From: Streptomyces sp. 135
GTDB lineage: Bacteria; Actinomycetota; Actinomycetes; Streptomycetales; Streptomycetaceae
Reading direction: 5' to 3'
Assembly: GCF_020026305.1 (NCBI RefSeq)
Contig: NZ_CP075691.1
Span: 1,922,001-1,986,000, forward strand
Length of the DNA stretch: 64,000 nt
In this document: piece by piece, positions 8,748 to 16,873 of the stretch
Position numbering within the stretch: position 1 is the stretch's first letter
Layout of the letters: every line of letters starts with the position of its first letter
Position numbers and translations under genes: made by a program
Notes under the pieces: model-generated
Seen by the model: only the letters and a program-made list of their open reading frames with translations
Told to the model about the DNA's origin: nothing
Database searches by the model: none

Positions 8748-9545
8748 TCAGACGCTCCCCTCGGGCGGGCCGTCGAGGATCTGCGCCGGGTCGTCGTAGC
8801 GCTGGTGGATGTAGGGCAGCAGGGCCTGCGCGCTGACGCGCTCCACGACGCGGCCCCGCTGGTCGATGGTCTTCTCACCGATGGTGATCTCCACGACCGC
8901 GCGCACCGGCAGGTCGGCCACGGGGTCGTACATCGACTCCCGCAGGACGACGTCGCCGGTGACGCTCTCCAGCTTGCGGACCTTTTCGTTGCGTACGCAG
9001 TGCACGAGCACCGGGTCCGCGTCGAAGCCCGAACCGTCCACCGCGGGCAGAAACTTGAAGTAGAAGTCCGTCTTGCGGGTCGGCTCGGGGAGGGGGAGCG
9101 CGCCGTTGACCGCGCCGCGCACCTCCACGAACGCGATGCCGTGCCGGGCCAGCGAGGCGCGCACGACCAGGCCGTCGCGCTCCACCTCGACCTCGCCGAG
9201 CTTCTTCGGCTCCCCGAAGACCTCGCGACCGCCGATCAGGGCCCGCTCATGGGTCATCGGCATCACCAGCGGATACCAGCCGGACACTCCCCCGTGCTCG
9301 GCGGCGACGGCCACGGAGCCCGCGCCGAGCGGATAGCCCGGCAGGTCCACCCTGCTGATGTTCGCCCGCACCAGGGGGCGCCCGGTGGGTTTCAGGGGCG
9401 GCGGCAGGACCGCCGCGACCGCGTCGGGATCGCTCTCCCAGAGAGCGACGACGCCCGTGGACCAGATGTCGGGGAGCCGGGAACTCGCGGTGCGCGCGGC
9501 GGCGATCTCCGCCTCGGTGCGCGCCCCGTACCGTACGCGTGCCAT
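8748..9545 (-). CDS. acetoacetate decarboxylase family protein
   Basis: 265 aa, ATG 9545; first gene of the operon. The ADC-family signature FGEPKKLGEVEV places a Lys pair at about residues 114-115, matching the Schiff-base Lys115 and its neighbour in clostridial acetoacetate decarboxylase. Other family segments: LPPPLKPTGRPLVRANISRVD and WYPLVMPMTHERALIGGREV. Actinobacterial ADC-like proteins often act on substrates other than acetoacetate, sometimes as aldolases or hydratases, so the reaction is uncertain. It is divergently transcribed from a TetR regulator, with a palindrome between them. Confidence 0.85.
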   Translation of the reverse strand: MARVRYGARTEAEIAAARTASSRLPDIWSTGVVALWESDPDAVAAVLPPPLKPTGRPLVRANISRVDLPGYPLGAGSVAVAAEHGGVSGWYPLVMPMTHERALIGGREVFGEPKKLGEVEVERDGLVVRASLARHGIAFVEVRGAVNGALPLPEPTRKTDFYFKFLPAVDGSGFDADPVLVHCVRNEKVRKLESVTGDVVLRESMYDPVADLPVRAVVEITIGEKTIDQRGRVVERVSAQALLPYIHQRYDDPAQILDGPPEGSV

Positions 9546-9633
9546 GTCGTACCACCCTTCGTCAGCGCGGACTCACGGGTCCGCGGCCGGGATTGCGGGG
9601 GCCGGACTTGCGGGGCCCGACTTGCGGGGGTTC

Positions 9634-9648
9634 TGTAACACAGTTACA
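9634..9648. promoter_or_regulatory. perfect palindrome TGTAAC-ACA-GTTACA, probable TetR operator
   Basis: TGTAACACAGTTACA has exact 6-base arms around a 3-base spacer. It lies 10 bases upstream of the tetR GTG and about 90 bases upstream of the divergent ADC start. An AGGAG ribosome site (9651-9655) follows immediately. The position fits repression of tetR itself and of the divergent operon. Confidence 0.75.
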
Positions 9649-9657
9649 ACAGGAGCC

Positions 9658-10308
9658 GTGAAGGGTAAAGACGCGAAGGGCGAAAAGGCGCGTACGCACC
9701 TCAGCCGGGAGGACGTGCTCGACGCCGCCGCGCGCCTCGTCAAGCGGGACGGCCCGCGGTCCCTGACGATGCGCGGGCTCGCCGCCGAGCTCGACACCGC
9801 CGTCACCTCGATCTACTGGCACGTGGGCAACCGCGAGTCGCTCCTGGACGCCCTCGTCGAGCGCACCCTCGCCGATCTCGGTGAGATCCGTCCCGTCGGC
9901 CGCACCCCCGCCCGGCGCGTCGTCTCCGTGGCCCGTACCCTGCGCCGCCGGCTGCTCGACCGCCCGCACCTCGTCGCGATGGTCCACGAACGCGGCCTCA
10001 CGGAACGGATGTTCCTGCCCGCCCAACGCTCCCTGGTCCACGAGGTGCACGAGGCGGGGCTGCGCGGCGCCCGCGCGGCCGACGCCGTGCGCGCCGTCCA
10101 GGTCCTCGTCGTCGGCCACGTCCTGGTCGAACGCAACCGGGAACGCGCGCCCGCGCAACACCCCGGAGAGGACGAACTGTGGACGGCGACGACGGCGGAG
10201 CGGGACGCCGCGCTCGCCCGCGCGCTGGCCGGACCCCTCGATCCGGAGGCGCTGTTCACCACCTCCGTCACGGCTCTGGTGACGGGCCTTCTCGGGCCGG
10301 GGAACTGA
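9658..10308 (+). CDS. TetR-family transcriptional regulator
   Basis: 216 aa from GTG 9658, chosen for the AGGAG at 9651-9655. The frame is open further upstream but crosses the operator. N-terminal HTH: LSREDVLDAAARLVKRDGPRSLTMRGLAAELDTAVTSIYWHVGNRESLLDALVER, typical of TetR (three helices, Y-W-H-V recognition). The C-terminal ligand domain (RRLLDRPHLVAMVHERGL, then FTTSVTALVTGLLGPG) resembles the TetR_C group. It is probably the local repressor of the divergent ADC/SDR/amidohydrolase operon, with an intermediate of that pathway as inducer (inference). Confidence 0.88.
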   Translation: MKGKDAKGEKARTHLSREDVLDAAARLVKRDGPRSLTMRGLAAELDTAVTSIYWHVGNRESLLDALVERTLADLGEIRPVGRTPARRVVSVARTLRRRLLDRPHLVAMVHERGLTERMFLPAQRSLVHEVHEAGLRGARAADAVRAVQVLVVGHVLVERNRERAPAQHPGEDELWTATTAERDAALARALAGPLDPEALFTTSVTALVTGLLGPGN

Positions 10309-10375
10309 CCGGCAATCCGACCGGGAACCTGACCGGGGACCTGACTGTCGGTCGCGGCCCGTATCCTCATTGACC

Positions 10376-11371
10376 ATGCTCGAAGACCGCACGACCGCAG
10401 CGTCCGCCGCCCCCTGGCCGGCCGCGTATCCAACGGGGTACGCGGTCGTCGACGTGGAGACCACCGGCCTGGCCCGCGACGACCGCATAGTGTCGGCGGC
10501 CGTCTACCGGGTGGGCGCCCAGGGGGAGATCGAGGACCACTGGTACACGCTGGTCAACCCCCAGCGCGACCCGGGACCCGTGTGGATCCACGGCCTCACC
10601 AGCGAGACGCTCGCGGGCGCGCCCCTGTTCGAGGACATCGCCGAGGAGTTCGCGAGCCGCCTCGAAGGACGTGTCCTCGTCGCGCACAACGCCGTCTTCG
10701 ACTGGTCGATGATCGCCAGGGAGTACGCGCGCGCGGAACGCACCGCCCCCGTGCGCCAACGGCTGTGCACCATCGCGCTCTCCAAGGAGCTCGCGCTGCC
10801 GCTGCCCAACCACAAGCTGGAGTCGCTGGCCGCGCACTTCGGCGTCGAGCAGCGCCACGCGCACAACGCCCTGGACGACGCGCGCGTGCTCGCCGAGGCG
10901 TTCCGCCCGAGCCTGCTCGCGGCGGCCGGCGGCAATGTGCGCCTGCCGCTCCTGGAGTGCCGCCCGCTCACCGAGTGGTCGGACGGCGCGCCCCGCATCG
11001 GCCGCCAGTCGACGGGGCCCGCACCCTCCTCGTCGTACCGCCCGGGGAGTTGGCGCCCCTCGCGCAAGCGGCAGCCGTGCCCGTATCCGAACCCCGGGCG
11101 TTACGAACCGGGCAAACCGCTCAAGCAGGGCATGCGGGTCGCGTTCTCCGGAGACACCTCCGTGGAGCGCGAGCTGCTCGAGGACCGGGCGGTCGAGGCG
11201 GGTCTGCACATCGCGACCAGTGTGTCCCGGCTCACCAGCCTGCTCGTCACCAACGACCCGGACTCGGGCACCTCCAAGACCGTCAAGGCGCGCTCGTTCG
11301 GCACGCCGGTCATCGACGAGGCCGCCTTCGGGCAGCTCCTCCAGGACGTGACGCCCGCGACACCGGAGTGA
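10376..11371 (+). CDS. DEDDh 3'-5' exonuclease with C-terminal BRCT domain
   Basis: 331 aa from ATG 10376. The exonuclease domain (residues 22-185) is of the DnaQ/epsilon type: VVDVETTGL with D26 and E28, HNAVFDWS with D109, and HAHNALDDA near 160-165 carrying the catalytic His and Asp. A Pro/Arg-rich linker follows (about 205-240). The BRCT domain then starts at LKQGMRVAFSGDTSVERELL and ends at GTPVIDEAAFGQLL, resembling the BRCT of NAD-dependent ligases. Likely role: DNA repair nuclease or replication-associated proofreading-like enzyme, with BRCT giving protein or DNA-end contacts. It is in no obvious operon. Confidence 0.85.
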   Translation: MLEDRTTAASAAPWPAAYPTGYAVVDVETTGLARDDRIVSAAVYRVGAQGEIEDHWYTLVNPQRDPGPVWIHGLTSETLAGAPLFEDIAEEFASRLEGRVLVAHNAVFDWSMIAREYARAERTAPVRQRLCTIALSKELALPLPNHKLESLAAHFGVEQRHAHNALDDARVLAEAFRPSLLAAAGGNVRLPLLECRPLTEWSDGAPRIGRQSTGPAPSSSYRPGSWRPSRKRQPCPYPNPGRYEPGKPLKQGMRVAFSGDTSVERELLEDRAVEAGLHIATSVSRLTSLLVTNDPDSGTSKTVKARSFGTPVIDEAAFGQLLQDVTPATPE

Positions 11372-11502
11372 GACCGGGCGGGGAGCGTCGCGGGGAGAGC
11401 AGGGCAGTGAGACCGGGGCGGTGACCGTCAGACGGGTGATTGCCGGCGACTCGCCCGCCGGCCACCCGCCCCGTGCCGCCGAGGCGTCCCACCCTGTGGC
11501 GC

Positions 11503-11736
11503 ATGGCACGTTGCGAGGTCTGCGGAAACGACTACGGCATGTCCTTCGAGATCCATGCCCAAGGAGCGGTGCACGTCTTCGACTGCTTCTCCTGCGCCAT
11601 CCACCGCATGGCGCCCATCTGCGAGCACTGCCGGTGCCGCATCATCGGCCAGGGCGTCGAGGCGGACGGCCACTGGTACTGCGGCGCCCACTGCTCACGC
11701 GCCGAGGGGCGGGTGGGCATCATCGACAAGGTATGA
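11503..11736 (+). CDS. small Cys/His-rich, probably zinc-binding protein
   Basis: 77 aa from ATG 11503 (start taken just before the first CxxC). Cysteines are arranged in pairs: CEVCGN, then CFSC, then CEHC and CRC, then CGAHC. With intervening His residues this looks like two or three treble-clef/LIM-like zinc sites. Related short actinobacterial proteins are called hypothetical or metallothionein-like. No catalytic motif is seen. It lies between the exonuclease and SURF1 genes, 76 bases before the latter. Function unknown; metal storage or nucleic-acid binding are both possible. Confidence 0.75.
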   Translation: MARCEVCGNDYGMSFEIHAQGAVHVFDCFSCAIHRMAPICEHCRCRIIGQGVEADGHWYCGAHCSRAEGRVGIIDKV

Positions 11737-11812
11737 ACGCCCGACATGCCCGGCCCTTGAATTGCCCCACCCCACGCACAGACGCCCCACGACCGAGTTG
11801 TACCGTCGTGGG

Positions 11813-12601
11813 GTGTACCGCTTCCTGTTGACCCGGCAGTGGGTGATCCTCACCCTGATCGCCCTCGTTCTCATCCCCGTGATGGTCGAGCTGGGTTTCT
11901 GGCAGCTGCACCGGCACGAGCACCGCGTCGCGCAGAACGAGCGGATCTCCAAGGCGCTGGCCGCCGATCCGGTCCCGGCCGAGGAGCTCACCTCCCCCGG
12001 CCACGAGGTGCCGAGGACGGACCTGTACCGCCGGGTGAGCGCCAAGGGGACGTTCGACGCGGAGCACGAGGTCGTCGTGCGGCGCCGTACCAACGACGAC
12101 GACAAGGTCGGCTTCCACGTCCTGACGCCGTTCGTCCTGGACGACGGCAAGGTCCTGCTCGTCAACCGCGGCTGGATCCCGGCGGACGGCCCGCAGACCG
12201 CCTTCCCCGAGATCCCCGCCCCGCCGAAGGGCGAAGTGATCGTCACCGGCCGTCTGATGGCCGACGAGACGTCCGCGGCCAGCGGCATCAAGGACGTCCG
12301 GGGCCTGCCGGACCGTCAGATCATGCTGATCAGCAGCGGCCAGCAGGCCGACAGCCTCGGCAAGCAGGTCCTCGGCGGCTACATCGAGCTGACCTCGCCC
12401 GAGCCCCGCGACGGCTCCCCCGAACTGATCGGCGAACCGGACCACAGCGGCATCGGCGCGCACATGGCGTACGCGGTCCAGTGGTGGCTGTTCGCCGCGG
12501 GCGTCCCCATCGGCTGGGTGGTGCTGGTCCGCAGGGAGCGCCGTGACCGGGCGGCCGCCGCGGAGGCCCCCGCGCAGGAGACGGCGCCGGCAGCCGTCTG
12601 A
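11813..12601 (+). CDS. SURF1-family cytochrome c oxidase assembly protein
   Basis: 262 aa from GTG 11813. One N-terminal membrane helix (QWVILTLIALVLIPVMVELGFWQL) leads into the SURF1 signature GFWQLHRHEHR. A periplasmic domain with FHVLTPFVLDDGKVLLVNRGWIP follows, then a C-terminal helix (AVQWWLFAAGVPIGWVVLVRR). SURF1 proteins help assemble the haem a-containing centre of cytochrome aa3 oxidase in the membrane. The C-terminus is Ala/Pro-rich. The frame is open upstream but without a convincing start. Location away from cox genes is common in Streptomyces. Confidence 0.88.
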   Translation: MYRFLLTRQWVILTLIALVLIPVMVELGFWQLHRHEHRVAQNERISKALAADPVPAEELTSPGHEVPRTDLYRRVSAKGTFDAEHEVVVRRRTNDDDKVGFHVLTPFVLDDGKVLLVNRGWIPADGPQTAFPEIPAPPKGEVIVTGRLMADETSAASGIKDVRGLPDRQIMLISSGQQADSLGKQVLGGYIELTSPEPRDGSPELIGEPDHSGIGAHMAYAVQWWLFAAGVPIGWVVLVRRERRDRAAAAEAPAQETAPAAV

Positions 12602-12644
12602 CCTCCGCCGGTTGACCGGGCCCTTTCCCGGGAACCCGTTCACC

Positions 12645-14429
12645 GTGTCCCGACCCATCGAAGACTTCGCACTCATCGGCGACCACCAGACCTCCGCCCT
12701 CATCGGCAGGGACGGCTCGCTGGACTGGCTCTGCCTGCCCCGCTTCGACTCCGCCGCCTGTTTCGCCGCGCTGCTCGGCGACGAGGAGAACGGCCACTGG
12801 CGCGTCTCCCCGAAGGACGCGGGCCCCTGCACCCGCCGCGCCTACCGCGACGACACCCTCGTCCTGGACTCCGAGTGGGACACGGCGGAGGGTTCCGTGC
12901 GCGTCACGGACTTCATGCCGCAGCGCGACCGCGCCCCCGACGTCGTACGCATCGTCGAGGGCCTCAAGGGCAGCGTCACCGTCCAGAGCACGCTGCGGCT
13001 GCGCTTCGACTACGGCTCGGTCGTGCCGTGGATGCGCAAGGTGGACGGCCACCGCGTCGCGGTCGCGGGGCCCGACTCCGTGTGGCTGCGCAGCGAACCG
13101 GAGGTGCGCACCTGGGGCCGCGACTTCGGCACCTACTCCGAGTTCACCGTCCAGGAGGGGGAGAAAGTCGCGTTCGTTCTCACCTGGCACCCCTCGCACG
13201 AGCCGCGCCCGCCCCTCGTCGACCCGTACGAGGCGCTGCGCCACTGCCTGGAGGACTGGCGCGCCTGGGCCGCCCGCTGCCAGTACGACGGTCCGTACCG
13301 CGACGCGGTGATGCGCTCCCTCATCACCCTCAAGGCGCTCACCTACGCCCCGACCGGCGGCATCGTGGCCGCCCCCACCACCTCCCTGCCCGAGGAGATC
13401 GGCGGCGTACGCAACTGGGACTACCGCTTCTGCTGGCTGCGCGATTCCACGCTCACGCTGGGCGCGCTGCTCATGGCCGGCTATCTGGAGGAGGCCGAGG
13501 CCTGGCGCGACTGGCTGCTGCGGGCGGTCGCGGGCAGCGCCGCCGACCTCCAGATCGTGTACGGCCTCGCCGGTGAGCGGCGCCTTCCGGAGTACGAGAT
13601 CCCGTGGCTGTCCGGCTACGAGGGCTCGGCACCCGTGCGCGTCGGAAACGAAGCCGTGGAGCAGCTCCAGCTGGACGTGTACGGCGAGGTCATCGACTCC
13701 CTCGCGCTCGCGCACCGCTCCGGCCTCACCCGCCGCCCGGTGGCCTGGAACCTTCAGCTGGGCCTCCTGGAATTCCTGCGGGAGAAGTGGCGCGAGCCCG
13801 ACCAGGGGCTGTGGGAGGTGCGGGGTCCGCGCCGCCACTTCGTGTACTCGAAGGTGATGGTGTGGGTCGCCGCGGACCGTGCGGTGCGCGCCCTGGAGGA
13901 GAACCCCGAGCTGCGCGGCGACCCGGACCGCTGGCGGGAGCTGCGGGACGAGGTCCACCGCGAGGTGTGCGAGAAGGGGTACGACCCGGAGCGCAACACC
14001 TTCACGCAGTCCTACGGCTCCAATGAACTGGACGCCTCTTTGCTGCTCATCCCGCACACCGGTTTCCTGCCGCCCGACGACCCGCGCGTCATCGGCACGA
14101 TCGACGCGGTCCGCGCGGACCTCACCCACCACGGTCTGCTGCGCCGCTACACCTCCGACCAGAAGGAGATCGACGGTCTGCCCGGTGAGGAGGGCACCTT
14201 CCTCGTCTGCTCGTTCTGGCTGGTGGACGCGTTGCACATGACGGGGCGCGTGAAGGAGGCGCACGCACTGTTCGAGCACCTGGTGTCGCTCCGCAACGAC
14301 GTGGGGCTGCTCGCGGAGGAGTACGACCCGGTGTCCGGCCGTCAGCTCGGCAACTTCCCGCAGGCATTCAGCCATATCGGACTGGTGAACACCGCCCTCG
14401 CGCTCTTCGCCGAGGAAGCGGGAGGATAG
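12645..14429 (+). CDS. glycoside hydrolase family 15 protein (glucoamylase/trehalase type)
   Basis: 594 aa from GTG 12645, just before the conserved IEDFALIGDHQTSALIGRDGSLDWLCLPRFD start. The N-terminal beta-sandwich (to about 230) precedes an (alpha/alpha)6 barrel. Signatures: GGVRNWDYRFCWLRDS (253-268), GLWEVRG with the probable acid Glu near 391, and LAEEYDP with the probable base Glu near 558-559. No signal peptide, so it is cytosolic. Mycobacterial relatives of this length act as trehalases, and others degrade maltodextrins; the substrate is not decided here. It is followed 4 bases later by an SDR gene. Confidence 0.88.
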   Translation: MSRPIEDFALIGDHQTSALIGRDGSLDWLCLPRFDSAACFAALLGDEENGHWRVSPKDAGPCTRRAYRDDTLVLDSEWDTAEGSVRVTDFMPQRDRAPDVVRIVEGLKGSVTVQSTLRLRFDYGSVVPWMRKVDGHRVAVAGPDSVWLRSEPEVRTWGRDFGTYSEFTVQEGEKVAFVLTWHPSHEPRPPLVDPYEALRHCLEDWRAWAARCQYDGPYRDAVMRSLITLKALTYAPTGGIVAAPTTSLPEEIGGVRNWDYRFCWLRDSTLTLGALLMAGYLEEAEAWRDWLLRAVAGSAADLQIVYGLAGERRLPEYEIPWLSGYEGSAPVRVGNEAVEQLQLDVYGEVIDSLALAHRSGLTRRPVAWNLQLGLLEFLREKWREPDQGLWEVRGPRRHFVYSKVMVWVAADRAVRALEENPELRGDPDRWRELRDEVHREVCEKGYDPERNTFTQSYGSNELDASLLLIPHTGFLPPDDPRVIGTIDAVRADLTHHGLLRRYTSDQKEIDGLPGEEGTFLVCSFWLVDALHMTGRVKEAHALFEHLVSLRNDVGLLAEEYDPVSGRQLGNFPQAFSHIGLVNTALALFAEEAGG

Positions 14430-14433
14430 GGCC

Positions 14434-15189
14434 ATGGATCTTGGACTGAAGGACCGTGTCTACGTAGTCACCGGCGCCACCCGCGGCCTCGGCAACGCCA
14501 CCGCGCGCCAGCTGGTCGCGGACGGCGCGAAGGTCGTCGTCACCGGGCGCGACGAGAAGACCGTCGCCGAGGCCGCCGCCGAGCTCGGCCCGAACGCGGT
14601 CGGTGTCGCCGCCGACAACGCCGACCCGGCGGTCGCCGGCCGGCTGATCGCGGCGGCGCGCGAGCGTTTCGGCGGCTTCGACGGCGTACTGATCAGCGTC
14701 GGCGGGCCCCCGCCCGGCTTCGTCGCGGACAACACCGACGAGCAGTGGCAGGCGGCCTTCGAGGCGGTCTTCCTGGGCGCGGTACGGCTTGCCAGGGCCG
14801 CCGCCGCCGAGCTGGGCGAAGGCGGCGTCATCGGGTTCGTGCTGTCCGGTTCGGTGTACGAGCCGATCGCGGGCCTGACGATCTCCAACGGGCTGCGGCC
14901 GGGGCTCGCCGGCTTCGCCAAGTCCCTGGCGGACGAGCTGGGCCCGCGCGGCATCCGCGTCGTCGGTGTGCTGCCCGGCCGCATCGGCACCGACCGCATG
15001 CGCCAGCTCGACGGCCTCTCCCCGGACCCGGAGGCGACCCGCGCGGCCAACGAGGCGGGCATCCCACTGCGCCGCTACGGCACACCGGAGGAGTTCGGCC
15101 GAGCAGCGGCGTTCCTGCTCTCGCCCGCGGCCTCGTACCTGACGGGAATCATGCTGCCGGTGGACGGAGGGGCACGCAGCGGCTTCTGA
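14434..15189 (+). CDS. SDR-family oxidoreductase with non-canonical active site
   Basis: 251 aa, ATG 14434, 4 bases after the GH15 gene. The cofactor motif TGATRGLG is intact and the C-terminus is normal (PVDGGARSGF). In place of the catalytic YxxxK the sequence reads S151-N-G-L-R155 (ISNGLRPGLAGFAK). Ser replaces Tyr and Arg replaces Lys, while the preceding Ser region LSGS is kept. NNAG is also replaced (SVGGPPPGF). Such proteins are usually annotated as FabG-like, but the chemistry must differ or be absent. Tight spacing suggests co-expression with GH15. Confidence 0.85.
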   Translation: MDLGLKDRVYVVTGATRGLGNATARQLVADGAKVVVTGRDEKTVAEAAAELGPNAVGVAADNADPAVAGRLIAAARERFGGFDGVLISVGGPPPGFVADNTDEQWQAAFEAVFLGAVRLARAAAAELGEGGVIGFVLSGSVYEPIAGLTISNGLRPGLAGFAKSLADELGPRGIRVVGVLPGRIGTDRMRQLDGLSPDPEATRAANEAGIPLRRYGTPEEFGRAAAFLLSPAASYLTGIMLPVDGGARSGF

Positions 15190-15228
15190 CCGCGCCGCGG
15201 TCCTGACACCCGGACCTCAGCCTCAGCC

Positions 15229-15816
15229 TCAGCTGACCCGTTCCGCGCGGTGTCTGACGCCGCGCAACCGCACTGTGGCGGGCAGGCTCGCCAGGCCGGC
15301 CGAGTCGCGGGCGTGTGTCAGGACCTCCGAGGAGAAGCGGTGCAGCGCGTCGGAGGGCGACGCGTCGGGTGCCAGGGCGAGGTCCACGCGCGCCCGCGGC
15401 GTGGTGCGCCGTCCCCTCAGTGCGGCCTGGGCGCGCTCGACACCGTCCAGTGTCTCGGCCTCCCCGGCCAGGACGTCCTCCATGGCGCGTCCGCGCAGCA
15501 GCGCGCCTTCGCCGTCCCCGGTCGCCACCAGGACCTCCGCGAGGCGGCGCCTGCGCAGCTGCGCCGAGAGCCACCACAGGGAGAGCAGGACGAGCAGCGC
15601 GAGCACCGCGATGACCGTGGGCCAGAACCATCCCTCGTCCCGCCAGCGGGCCCGGTCCGCGGCGCTGACCAGCACGTCGTGGCGGCCTTCGTGGAGCCAC
15701 CAGGAGGGCGGCGAGGCGCCGAGCCCGATGGCCAGCACCGAGCCGCCGGCGACGAGCAGGACGAGCCCGGTGAGGGCGAGGAGCACGCGGTTGACCGTGC
15801 GGAGCATGGCGCTCAT
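15229..15816 (-). CDS. amaP: AmaP-type alkaline-shock membrane anchor protein
   Basis: 195 aa, ATG 15816, overlapping the upstream gene by 4 bases. Two N-terminal membrane segments (LLALTGLVLLVAGGSVLAIGLG and VIAVLALLVLLSLWWLS) flank a short loop. A cytosolic domain with RVDLALAPDASPSDALHRFSSEVLTHARDSAGL follows. This matches AmaP, which tethers Asp23 to the membrane in Firmicutes. It is the last gene of a five-gene Asp23/Gls24 cluster, so a similar anchoring role is inferred. The C-terminal domain resembles the Asp23-like fold of its neighbours. Confidence 0.75.
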   Translation of the reverse strand: MSAMLRTVNRVLLALTGLVLLVAGGSVLAIGLGASPPSWWLHEGRHDVLVSAADRARWRDEGWFWPTVIAVLALLVLLSLWWLSAQLRRRRLAEVLVATGDGEGALLRGRAMEDVLAGEAETLDGVERAQAALRGRRTTPRARVDLALAPDASPSDALHRFSSEVLTHARDSAGLASLPATVRLRGVRHRAERVS

Positions 15817-16490
15817 CCCTTCCTTCCGGGCCGGGCGACGTGGACCGAGAGCCGTGGGGTGTGCGCGAGACCGAGGCCATGGATGCCCTCGGTCAGCGTG
15901 GCGTCCAGGTCGCCGCGTACGTCGTCGAGTTCACGGAAGTGCGAGACGGCGCGCACATCCACCTTGGAACGCGTCATGCGCACCCGCGCGCTCTGCACGC
16001 CCGCCACGTCCGTCGCCCGGTCGCGCAGCACCATGGCGGCGGCGCCGCGGTGGAGCCCGGCGCGTACGTCGGGGTCGCTGCGCCGCATCGGCAGCAGCGC
16101 GCGCTGCCCGGGCGTGACGGCGAGCACGACGAGCCACAGTCCGGCGAGTGCGGCGACCGCGGCCCCGGCGAGCACCGCGGCGTCGTCGAGGGGCCGCTCA
16201 CCGAGCTGGTGGGCGAGTTCGCGCCGCCAGCCCATCGCGGGGTGGCCGGCCCGCACGGCGACGACGTCGTACAGGAGCAGTCCGGCGCCGGCCAGGACCA
16301 GCAGGGCGAGGAGGGCGGCGGGCACCCGGCGCGGCGACCAGAAGCGGGCGGCCTTGCCGTCGGCGGAGAGCGTGGGCAGCGGATGGTAGGTGGCACCGGA
16401 GGCCGACTGGCCGAGCTCGTCCTCGTCCCGCCGCGCCTGTTCGACGACCGGCAGCGGCTGTGTGCCGCCGCTCCCCGGGGGTTCGCTCAT
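15813..16490 (-). CDS. membrane protein with DUF6286-type C-terminal domain, Asp23 cluster
   Basis: 225 aa, ATG 16490 (ATGA overlap with the gene before). The N-terminal 45 residues are Ser/Glu-rich and cytosolic. Two membrane helices follow (VPAALLALLVLAGAGLLLYDVVAV and AAVLAGAAVAALAGLWLVVLAVTP). The C-terminal domain (AGLHRGAAAMVLRDRATDVAGVQSARVRMTRSKVDVRAVSHF) resembles the AmaP cytosolic region, so two AmaP-like anchors are encoded side by side. The DUF6286 name is from memory of Streptomyces annotation. Both ends overlap neighbours by 4 bases, indicating strict co-translation. Confidence 0.75.
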   Translation of the reverse strand: MSEPPGSGGTQPLPVVEQARRDEDELGQSASGATYHPLPTLSADGKAARFWSPRRVPAALLALLVLAGAGLLLYDVVAVRAGHPAMGWRRELAHQLGERPLDDAAVLAGAAVAALAGLWLVVLAVTPGQRALLPMRRSDPDVRAGLHRGAAAMVLRDRATDVAGVQSARVRMTRSKVDVRAVSHFRELDDVRGDLDATLTEGIHGLGLAHTPRLSVHVARPGRKG

Positions 16491-16870
16491 CGTGTCCTCC
16501 CCTGTGCCGCGGCGCGTGTCCGCGCCGAGTGCAGCCGCTCCACCTGGACCACCACCTCGGGTACGTCCATCCCCGCCAACGCCCTTACCCGCTGGGCGAC
16601 TTGGTGACGCACGGCACCGCACTGGCGGCCGATGTCGCAGGGGTAGTCCAGTTCGAGACTGACGCGGACGCGGGCGGTACCGAAGGGCGCCTCCCCCGCT
16701 CCGGCGGAGCCGGAGGCCTGGGGGGCCACGGAGACCGTGGCGTGCGGCGGGGACCCGCCGTCGGGCACGGCAGGCACCGCCTCGCGCGCCGCCCGCGCGG
16801 CGATCTTCGCGACGACCCGGTCGGCGATCCGGGTGGCGCCGCGCTCCCCCGGCGCGACCTGTGCCGCCAC
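16487..16870 (-). CDS. short Asp23/Gls24-like envelope stress protein
   Basis: 127 aa from GTG 16870. Asp23-like pattern: GATRIADRVVAKIAARAAREA at the N-terminus, the strand VRVSLELDYPCDIGRQCGAVRHQVAQRVRALAGMDVPEVVVQVERL at the C-terminus. Asp23/Gls24 proteins form abundant membrane-associated networks and respond to cell-envelope or alkaline stress in Firmicutes; the actinobacterial role is little known. It differs from the first Asp23 of the cluster by a Gly/Pro-rich insertion in the middle. Confidence 0.75.
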   Translation of the reverse strand: MAAQVAPGERGATRIADRVVAKIAARAAREAVPAVPDGGSPPHATVSVAPQASGSAGAGEAPFGTARVRVSLELDYPCDIGRQCGAVRHQVAQRVRALAGMDVPEVVVQVERLHSARTRAAAQGRTR

Positions 16871-16873
16871 CGC

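Noticed and set aside
12330..14435. 701-codon open frame opposite the GH15 gene
   Set aside because: It is the shadow of a strong plus-strand gene with GC-rich third positions; its translation is Val/Ala/Arg/Gly-rich without domain signatures.
15216..15240. CCTCAG triplicate between an SDR and amaP
   Set aside because: Too short and simple to call a functional repeat; it may only reflect slippage.
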